From DASYGT01 sp035999365 (GTDB taxonomy: Bacteria; Actinomycetota; Actinomycetes; Mycobacteriales; Jatrophihabitantaceae): a DNA stretch of 39,059 bases. How positions within the stretch are numbered: the first letter of the stretch is position 1; every line of letters starts with the position of its first letter. The notes beneath the pieces are model-generated. The model ran no database searches and was not told where the DNA came from. It saw nothing but the letters and a program-made list of their open reading frames with translations. The position numbers were made by a program, and so were the translations under genes. The stretch spans positions 1-39,059 of the forward strand of contig DASYGT010000059.1 in the NCBI GenBank assembly GCA_035999365.1, given 5' to 3'. Below, in pieces: positions 33,460-39,059 of this stretch.

Positions 33460-34122
33460 ATGGCTGAGTACACGGGCAACGTCGAGGTCGGCGGTCCGAT
33501 GGATGTGCGTCGACTCCCCGCGCTGACGATTGCCAAGGTCGCCGTCGGTCCGATGTCGAACAACGCATACCTGCTGCGGTGCACACAGACCCAGGAAGGG
33601 CTCTTGATCGACGCGGCGAACGAGGCGGACCGGTTGCGCGAGCTCATCGTGCTCGACGGACCGCCGGTCGCCGCGATCCTCACGACGCACCGCCACGGCG
33701 ATCACTGGCAGGCGCTCGCCGAGACGGCAGAGGCTGCCGGCGCAGCGGTGTACGCCGGCGAGGAGGACGCCGACGAATTGCCGGTCGCCGTCGACGAGCG
33801 GCTGCACCACGGCGACACCGTCACGGTCGGTGACCTGACGCTCGACATCATCGCGCTGCGCGGCCACACGCCGGGTTCGATCGCCGTGCTCTATCGCGAT
33901 CCTGCCGGCGTGCCGCACCTCTTCACGGGCGACAGCCTGTTCCCCGGCGGCGTCGGCCGCACGGAGAGCCCGGCCGACTTCACGTCGCTGGTCGACGATG
34001 TCGAGGCTCGCATCTTCGGCGTGCTGCCGGACGAGACGTGGTTCTACCCCGGTCATGGCAACGACTCGACGCTTGGTGTGGAGCGTCCACACGTCGCGGA
34101 GTGGCGCGCGCGGGGCTGGTAG
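33460..34122 (+). CDS. Metallo-beta-lactamase-fold hydrolase (glyoxalase II-like)
   Basis: A 220-residue member of the metallo-hydrolase superfamily. The zinc motif THRHGDH contributes H77, H79, D81 and H82. Further ligands are the His of RGHTPGS, the Asp of TGDSLFPGGVGRT and the His of YPGHGNDS. The arrangement is that of glyoxalase II and thioester hydrolases. Close relatives occur next to uvrA in Streptomyces as I recall. Beside mycothione reductase, a mycothiol thioester is an attractive but unproven substrate. ATG 33460 is chosen from a TAGGTT box six bases upstream. Confidence 0.83.
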   Translation: MAEYTGNVEVGGPMDVRRLPALTIAKVAVGPMSNNAYLLRCTQTQEGLLIDAANEADRLRELIVLDGPPVAAILTTHRHGDHWQALAETAEAAGAAVYAGEEDADELPVAVDERLHHGDTVTVGDLTLDIIALRGHTPGSIAVLYRDPAGVPHLFTGDSLFPGGVGRTESPADFTSLVDDVEARIFGVLPDETWFYPGHGNDSTLGVERPHVAEWRARGW

Positions 34123-34158
34123 TGGGCGTGGCGCCGCCGGTTGAAGACTGCGCGAAGT

Positions 34159-34164
34159 TACGGT
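34159..34164 (+). promoter_or_regulatory. -10 box of a leaderless secreted-protein transcript
   Basis: TACGGT lies six bases before GTG 34171, with no ribosome-binding site, supporting that start over TTG 34141. Confidence 0.45.
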
Positions 34165-34170
34165 TCCGCG

Positions 34171-35166
34171 GTGAATCAGCGATGGCCGGTGCGGGCCGCG
34201 ATCGGCACGCTCGTCGCGTTGCCGATGCTGGCTGCCGGATTCGCGACGAGTTCCCAGGCGCGCGCGCATCGCTCTTCCGCTGCGGAGGCGGGACACCACA
34301 GCACCCCGGTTGTCCTACGGCCGTCATACAGTGCGGCGACGACACCCTCCTCGCCGTCTGCCAGCGCATCGCCTGCCCTGCCCGCCCGCCGCAAGGCCCG
34401 GCCGATCATCGGCCACTACCGCGTCGTCGCCTACTACGGCGGCCCGGACGGTCCAGCGCTCGGCACACTCGGCAACGGCACGCCCGACCAGATGGCGATC
34501 CGAATCCAGCAGAGCGCCGCGATCTGGTCGCATTACGGCAAGCCGGTACTGCCCGCCATGGAACTCATCGCGACGGTCGCCCAGGGTTCGCCCGGTAGCT
34601 CAGGGACGTACTCACACTCCATCCCCGCGACGGCCGTGCAGCGTTACCTCGCCGCCGCGCACCGGCATCACATGCTGCTGATCCTCGACTTCCAGCCGGG
34701 GCGGGGTGAGTTCCTTCCGCAGGTGCAGGCGATGTCGCAGTTCCTGCTGGACCCCAGCGTGTCGGTCGCCCTCGACCCGGAATGGAAACTGGGTCCCCAT
34801 CAAGTGCCCGCGACGGTGATCGGCAGTTCGTCCGCGGCGAGCATCGACGCCGTCATCCGCTACGTCTCGTCCCTCGTACTGGCCCACCATCTGCCGGACA
34901 AGCTGCTGCTCGTGCACCAATTCCGCTTGTCGATGCTGCCCGACCGTGGCCGTATCAGCGCCGCTCCGGGGGTCGAGTTGGTCCTGCACGCCGACGGCTT
35001 CGGCACGCCGGGCGAGAAGCTCGCCACCTGGAACGCCATGGACGTCCCAGGACGGCCGTGGGGCACCGGCTTCAAGCTGTTCCTGAAGCAGGACCGCCCG
35101 ATGCTGCTGCCTGCTCAGGTCGTGGCAATGGTGCGCCCGGCGCCGGACGTCATCACGTACCAGTGA
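34171..35166 (+). CDS. Secreted protein of unknown function (possible TIM-barrel hydrolase)
   Basis: A 331-residue exported protein. The N-terminus is basic then hydrophobic (RWPVRAAIGTLVALPMLAAG, residues 4-23), a Sec signal peptide. A Ser/Pro/Ala-rich linker runs to about residue 75. The globular part starts at IIGHYRVVAYYGGPD. Strand-like repeats with conserved acidic residues (MLLILDFQPGRGEF, VALDPEWKL, LVHQF, LVLHADGFG, FKLFLKQD) are spaced like the beta strands of a TIM barrel, and the DPE pair could be catalytic. I do not recognise an experimentally characterised family, so no function is assigned. Confidence 0.65.
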   Translation: MNQRWPVRAAIGTLVALPMLAAGFATSSQARAHRSSAAEAGHHSTPVVLRPSYSAATTPSSPSASASPALPARRKARPIIGHYRVVAYYGGPDGPALGTLGNGTPDQMAIRIQQSAAIWSHYGKPVLPAMELIATVAQGSPGSSGTYSHSIPATAVQRYLAAAHRHHMLLILDFQPGRGEFLPQVQAMSQFLLDPSVSVALDPEWKLGPHQVPATVIGSSSAASIDAVIRYVSSLVLAHHLPDKLLLVHQFRLSMLPDRGRISAAPGVELVLHADGFGTPGEKLATWNAMDVPGRPWGTGFKLFLKQDRPMLLPAQVVAMVRPAPDVITYQ

Positions 35167-35192
35167 GGCAGCCGTAGGGGCACTATGGTCCG

Positions 35193-35681
35193 GTGACCCA
35201 GATCCAGCTGCGCGTGCCGGCGCATCACGTCAGCCCGCGCGCGAGGTGGTACTGGGCCACCCGCGCCATGATCGGATGGGTCGTCGTCATCGTCGTCGAG
35301 ACGGTCGCATGGCTCACCACGCCGGACTCAGGCGCCGGCCTCATCGTGCTGTTGGCGATCACCGCATTCGTCGCAGCCACCCACCTGGTCGTGATGCCGC
35401 GCTGGCGATTCCACGTGCACCGGTGGGAGGCGACCGACGATGCCGTCTACACCCAGTCCGGCTGGTTCACCCAAGAACGGCGTATCGCCCCGGTGAACCG
35501 GATCCAGACCGTCGACACCCACCGAGGGCCGTTCGAACAGCTCTTCGGCCTCTCCAACGTGACAGTGACGACGGCATCGGCTTCCGGCCCGTTGCACATC
35601 AACGGGCTCGACCTCGCCACAGCACTCACCCTCGTCGACGACCTCACGGCACGCACCAGCACACAGGGCGACGGCACGTGA
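35193..35681 (+). CDS. PH domain-containing membrane protein (YdbS-like)
   Basis: A 162-residue protein with two hydrophobic segments (MIGWVVVIVVETVAWLT and GLIVLLAITAFVAATHLVVM) followed by a bacterial PH domain of the DUF304/bPH_2 type. The PH domain is marked by WEATDDAVYTQSGWFTQERR, the VPV-like IAPVNRIQTVDTHRGPFEQ and the strand VTVTTASASGP. B. subtilis YdbS/YdbT pairs have the same layout. Its stop overlaps the next start (GTGA), so the two probably form a complex in the membrane. A CACTAT box six bases before GTG 35193 hints at a leaderless start. Confidence 0.82.
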   Translation: MTQIQLRVPAHHVSPRARWYWATRAMIGWVVVIVVETVAWLTTPDSGAGLIVLLAITAFVAATHLVVMPRWRFHVHRWEATDDAVYTQSGWFTQERRIAPVNRIQTVDTHRGPFEQLFGLSNVTVTTASASGPLHINGLDLATALTLVDDLTARTSTQGDGT

Positions 35682-37204
35682 CCGTCACGATCACCAAGCC
35701 CGACGCGGAGTGGGACGTGCAGTGGCGGCGGTTGAGTCCGCGCATGCTCCTCATCCACCCGGTCGTCGAACTCGGACGGGCGATTCCCGCGATCGTCGGG
35801 CTGCTCGTCGCGGGCACCACAAGCGGCGGTGGGTCGCAGTGGGGCCTGATCGGCGCCGGCGTCGTCATCGCGCTCGGTATCTCGCACTGGTTCACGACGC
35901 GGTACCGCATCGGCACCGACCAGATCCAGCTGCGGCGCGGGCTGCTTCGGCGCGTCACGGTGTCGGCACCGCTCGACCGGGTACGCACCGTCGACGTCAC
36001 CGCACATCTGCTGCACCGCGCGCTCGGATTGGCGAAGGTCGCGATCGGCACCGGAACATCCGATCGCAAGGGCCGCACCGCACTCGTGCTCGACGGGCTG
36101 TCGGCGACCTCGGCTGCGCGGCTGCGCGCCGAACTGCTGCACCGCCCCGGCGCCGCCGAGACCGCCGCTGAGACCGCCGAGGCGAGCGCCGCAGTGCACG
36201 ACCCGGAGCGCGAGATCGCCCGGCTCGATCCTGCCTGGGTGCGCTACGCACCGTTCACACTGTCCGGCGCCATCACGAGCCTCGCCGTGCTCGGCTTCGG
36301 CTGGCGTCTGATCAACGAGGCTCACATCGACCTGTCGCACGGCGGGCCGACGCGCGCGATCGCCGATCGGCTGCGGCACGCTCCGCTCGTACTGGACGTC
36401 ATCGCGGTCGCGCTGGCGATCCTGCTCATCATCACCGTCGCCTCGGTCGTCGGCTACGTCCTGGCGTTCTGGCGCTTTCGACTCACGCGCCATGACGGCG
36501 GCTCGTTGCACATCTCCCGCGGTCTCATCACCTCGCGCGCGACGAGCATCGAGCGACGCCGGCTGGTCGGCGCCGAACTCTCCGAGCCGCTGCTGCTGCG
36601 TGCGGTCGGCGGCGCCCGCTGCGTGGCCATCGCCACCGGGCTGCGGGTCGGGCGCGGCGCGGAACGCGGCGGTCAGGTGCTGCTGCCACCGGCGCCGCGC
36701 GCCGCGTCGGTCGAGGTCATCGCCGCCGTGCTCGGCTCGAACCGGGTGTCGACGGCCGAACTGCGACGCCATCCCCGTGCGGCGCTGCGCCGGCGGATCG
36801 TCAGGGTCGCCGCAGCGTGCGGGCTCTTCGTTGCGGTCATCGGCGGTGTCGTCGCGTGGTCGCCGGTGTCACGAGGCAGCTGGTTCGCCTCGCTGATCGT
36901 GTTCGTCGGCGTGGCCCCCCTGGCGATCGACCGGTATCGCAGCCTGGGTCATGCGGTAGTCGACGGTTACCTGGTGACTCGGTTCGGTTCCCTGGTGCGG
37001 CGCCGCAGCATCGTGTCGTGCGACGCCGTGATCGGCTGGAATTTCCGCTCCAGCTTCTTCCAGCGGCGGGTCGGACTCACCACGCTGCGGGCGACCTCGG
37101 CGGCAGGCAAGCAGCATTTTCCGATCGTCGACGTTGCGCAGGGCGATGCCGTCGCCCTCGCCAATTCCGTGACGCCCGGCCTGCTCACCCCGTTCGTTGT
37201 CTGA
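35678..37204 (+). CDS. PH domain-containing membrane protein (YdbT-like)
   Basis: A 508-residue protein with repeated bacterial PH domains and about six hydrophobic segments, including AIPAIVGLLVAGTT, LIGAGVVIALGISHWF, VLDVIAVALAILLIITVASV and VAAACGLFVAVIGGVVAW. PH repeats are recognisable by R-R-G-L-L-R followed by PLDRVRTVDV, by GGSLHISRGLITSRATSIER, and by SLVRRRSIVSCDAVIGWN. The layout equals YdbT of B. subtilis, where the pair is linked to resistance to a bacteriocin. The GTG start at 35678 overlaps the upstream partner. The cellular role here is unknown. Confidence 0.82.
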   Translation: MTVTITKPDAEWDVQWRRLSPRMLLIHPVVELGRAIPAIVGLLVAGTTSGGGSQWGLIGAGVVIALGISHWFTTRYRIGTDQIQLRRGLLRRVTVSAPLDRVRTVDVTAHLLHRALGLAKVAIGTGTSDRKGRTALVLDGLSATSAARLRAELLHRPGAAETAAETAEASAAVHDPEREIARLDPAWVRYAPFTLSGAITSLAVLGFGWRLINEAHIDLSHGGPTRAIADRLRHAPLVLDVIAVALAILLIITVASVVGYVLAFWRFRLTRHDGGSLHISRGLITSRATSIERRRLVGAELSEPLLLRAVGGARCVAIATGLRVGRGAERGGQVLLPPAPRAASVEVIAAVLGSNRVSTAELRRHPRAALRRRIVRVAAACGLFVAVIGGVVAWSPVSRGSWFASLIVFVGVAPLAIDRYRSLGHAVVDGYLVTRFGSLVRRRSIVSCDAVIGWNFRSSFFQRRVGLTTLRATSAAGKQHFPIVDVAQGDAVALANSVTPGLLTPFVV

Positions 37205-37205
37205 G

Positions 37206-38162
37206 ATGTCGAGCGACTCCGGCACGCCCGCGGCTGCGGTGCGGGACATCCCGGTCCTGGAGATCGGCGGGACCCACGTATCGAGCGCCCTCGTGCGCGC
37301 GGGCGTCTGGGCCGTGTCGCACGAGCGGCGCATCCCGCTGGACTCGTCGGCCGACGCCGACCACATCCTCGACACGTTCGTCGCCGCCGGTGCAGATCTT
37401 GCGCCACCGTCGCACGCTGTGTGGGGCGTGGCCATGCCCGATCCGTTCGACTACGTCAACGGCATCGCCACGTTCCGCGACGTCGGCAAGTTCGACGCGA
37501 TCTACGGTGTCGACATCGCCGCTGTGTTGCGCGAGCGGCTTCCCGGCCATGCCGCGAGCGTGAGCTTCCTCAACGACGCCGACGCATTCATCCTCGGCGA
37601 GTGGACCACGGGCGCCGCGCGCGGGTTCGGCCACTGTGTGGGAATCACGCTCGGGACCGGGCTGGGCTCCGGCTGGCTGGTCGACGGACGGATCACCGAT
37701 TCCGCTCCGGGCGTACCACCGCTCGGGCGCGCCCGCACGATCGTCGTCGACGGCGCCGGGCTCGAGGACACCATGTCGCGGCGCGCGGTGCGACGCGCGT
37801 ACGCCCGGCGCAGCGGGGACGCCGCGGCCGACGTGCTCGAGATCTGCCTGCGTGCCCGCGATGGCGAGGCCGCAGCGACGGACACGCTCCGCGAGGCGCT
37901 GCGCGGTCTGGGCCGCGGCATGTCCGGGCCGTTGCGGGAGTTCGGCACGGACATCGTCGTCGTGGGCGGTTCGATGGCCGGGTCGTGGGACCTGTTCGAG
38001 CCGTGGTTCCGCGACGGTCTCGCCTGGCCGGACGCGCCCCCGGTCCGCTTGGCTGCCGATCCGGAGCACGCCGCCTTGATTGGTGCCGCCCGGCACGCGC
38101 TGCGCTCAGCCGACTCCGATGAGGATGCGTGGATGCGCGGCGGGGACGAGCCAGCGCAGTAG
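37206..38162 (+). CDS. ROK-family protein, divergent putative sugar kinase
   Basis: A 318-residue ROK-fold protein. The N-terminal phosphate loop is LEIGGTHVSSALV (normally DIGGT), the catalytic region is NDADAFILGEW, and the phosphate-2 loop is GITLGTGLGSGWLVDG. The usual ROK zinc site (the His of GHxxV and the CxCGxxGC cluster) is absent; in its place is an LGRARTIVVDGAGLEDTMSR segment. It may be a glucokinase-like enzyme without zinc, or no longer a kinase. ATG 37206 follows the previous stop by one base. The last 57 bases overlap the convergent L,D-transpeptidase gene. Confidence 0.75.
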   Translation: MSSDSGTPAAAVRDIPVLEIGGTHVSSALVRAGVWAVSHERRIPLDSSADADHILDTFVAAGADLAPPSHAVWGVAMPDPFDYVNGIATFRDVGKFDAIYGVDIAAVLRERLPGHAASVSFLNDADAFILGEWTTGAARGFGHCVGITLGTGLGSGWLVDGRITDSAPGVPPLGRARTIVVDGAGLEDTMSRRAVRRAYARRSGDAAADVLEICLRARDGEAAATDTLREALRGLGRGMSGPLREFGTDIVVVGGSMAGSWDLFEPWFRDGLAWPDAPPVRLAADPEHAALIGAARHALRSADSDEDAWMRGGDEPAQ

Positions 38163-38930
38163 CTCGACCAGGCGCTGCTCGGCGATCGAGATGCAGCCCT
38201 GGGTGGGCTGCCCGACCGTGACGTGCAGGAAGAAGGCGCTGCCTGCACCCTGCCGGACTCCGGTCTGGGAGTTCGCCGTGTTGTAGTCGATCACCACCGC
38301 GTAGGCGTAGTACGGCTGCTCGTAGTAGAGATGCTCGTTGGGGTTGCCAAGGGTGAACGGGCATGCGGACACGCAGCTCTGCATCGTGTTGTACAGCGGG
38401 CCCGGCTGACTGATCCACCAGTCGGCCGGAGTCGTCTGGTGATACGGCAGGGACGTCCCAGGATCAGGTTCACGGCCGAACGCCTGGGTCAGTGTGAAGC
38501 TACCGACCGGCGTCGCCGTGCTGGATTCACTCGGGTATGCCGACAGGCCCGCGGTGCCGAGGTAGGCGGTGACGGCAGCGCCCACCTGCGTCCAGCCGGT
38601 CCCCGCCTTCTGCCATGCGCGCAGGGTCGCGGTAGTGCTCCCTGACGACGGCGCAACCACCGTGATGACGCGAGTGGCTGTGCCCGTCGCGAACCGGAGC
38701 GGCAAGGCGGATGCGGATGAGTGACGCGCCGATGGCGATGCCGATCCCGATGCAGTCGCCGAGACGGAAGACGACGCGGATGTGATCGGCGCCGCAGGTG
38801 CCGACGTGGTCGGTGATGCGGGCGGAGCCGACGACACAGGACTGCGTGCCGGGTTGCCGTGTACCGAGGCAGTGCAGGCAGCGAGACCGAGGGTGGTCAG
38901 CAGGGCGCTGACGGCGAGAGCACGGCGCAC
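38106..38930 (-). CDS. L,D-transpeptidase family lipoprotein
   Basis: A 274-residue exported protein with a lipobox (GLAAC, Cys19) after a hydrophobic signal, then a Ser/Ala/Pro-rich spacer to about residue 75. The C-terminal catalytic domain has the YkuD pattern: an upstream TPVGSFTLTQAFG and the active-site motif FFLHVTVGQPTQGCISI with His and Cys. Such enzymes make 3-3 peptidoglycan cross-links or attach proteins to the wall. GTG 38930 begins 12 bases after the stop of a paralogous gene. The spacing of the upstream AGGGGA to the start is poor. Confidence 0.82.
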   Translation of the reverse strand: MRRALAVSALLTTLGLAACTASVHGNPARSPVSSAPPASPTTSAPAAPITSASSSVSATASGSASPSARHSSASALPLRFATGTATRVITVVAPSSGSTTATLRAWQKAGTGWTQVGAAVTAYLGTAGLSAYPSESSTATPVGSFTLTQAFGREPDPGTSLPYHQTTPADWWISQPGPLYNTMQSCVSACPFTLGNPNEHLYYEQPYYAYAVVIDYNTANSQTGVRQGAGSAFFLHVTVGQPTQGCISIAEQRLVELLRWLVPAAHPRILIGVG

Positions 38931-38942
38931 TCCCCTAGCGTG

Positions 38943-39059
38943 TCACGCGACGCCGATGAGGATCCTGGGGTGCTCGCCCGGCGTGAGCCATCGCATGATC
39001 GACACGAGGTTGTACTGCGGGATCGCGACGCAGCCCGCCGTCGGGTTGCCGTCGGTCAC
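38943..39059 (-). CDS. Second L,D-transpeptidase-like protein (C-terminal part only)
   Basis: 38 codons of a gene whose start lies beyond the window. The visible end has DGNPTAGCVAIPQYNLV and ends HPRILIGVA, aligning with the active-site cysteine and the HPRILIGVG terminus of the neighbouring protein. It is therefore a tandem paralogue, 12 bases upstream in the same operon. The catalytic Cys is inside the window; the His lies at or beyond the edge. Confidence 0.8.
   Translation of the reverse strand: MTDGNPTAGCVAIPQYNLVSIMRWLTPGEHPRILIGVA

Noticed and set aside
32062..34299. Open frame of 745 codons on the minus strand
   Set aside because: It is antisense to mycothione reductase and the hydrolase. 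The composition is typical of a mirror frame and no motif is visible.

Overview
The window is chromosomal DNA from a high-GC actinomycete. Three things point there: GC-rich codon use with frequent GTG starts; hallmark actinobacterial genes (whiA, rbpA, opcA, a SufR-type regulator, mycothione reductase); and a gene order matching the M. tuberculosis Rv1420-Rv1461 block as I recall it (sufB, sufR, ABC transporter, ctaA, ctaB, tkt-tal-zwf-opcA-pgl facing secG-tpiA-pgk-gap, whiA-yvcK-rapZ-uvrC). The genus cannot be read from the sequence. Mycothione reductase implies mycothiol as the low-molecular-weight thiol. No rRNA, tRNA, CRISPR array, insertion sequence or prophage was found, and no gene-free stretch exceeds 300 bases.

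Layout: (1) 1-4564: the start of sufB with its regulator sufR, a 62-codon secreted Cys/His/Met-rich peptide, a PlsC-type acyltransferase, a two-gene ABC exporter and ctaA. (2) 4542-8447: a Phd-VapC toxin-antitoxin pair with a near-perfect operator, a DUF445 membrane protein coupled to an ATP-grasp ligase, then ctaB. (3) 8637-15282: the pentose-phosphate operon tkt-tal-zwf-opcA-pgl, last four genes overlapping or nearly so. (4) 15279-28048, opposite strand: rbpA, secG, tpiA-pgk-gap, the whiA-yvcK-rapZ-uvrC block, adenosine deaminase lying between uvrA and uvrC, and uvrA with a Lys/Ala-rich tail. (5) 28129-31183: a CopG-Doc toxin-antitoxin pair, ung and proS. (6) 31252-38162: a RIO-type kinase, mycothione reductase, a metallo-beta-lactamase-fold hydrolase, a secreted protein of unknown function, two PH-domain membrane proteins and a divergent ROK-family protein. 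(7) 38106-39059, opposite strand: two tandem L,D-transpeptidase-like genes, the second cut by the window edge.

How the genes work together: ctaB and ctaA convert heme B to heme O and then heme A for cytochrome oxidase. tkt/tal/zwf/opcA/pgl supply NADPH and pentoses, and tpiA/pgk/gap form lower glycolysis. uvrA/uvrC/ung form a DNA-repair group. The clearest non-routine signals are a recurrent TANNNT-6nt-start-codon arrangement before many operon-first genes (leaderless mRNAs), a SufR-operator-like site overlapping the sufR start codon, the small secreted peptide upstream of sufR, and the uvrA-add-uvrC arrangement.
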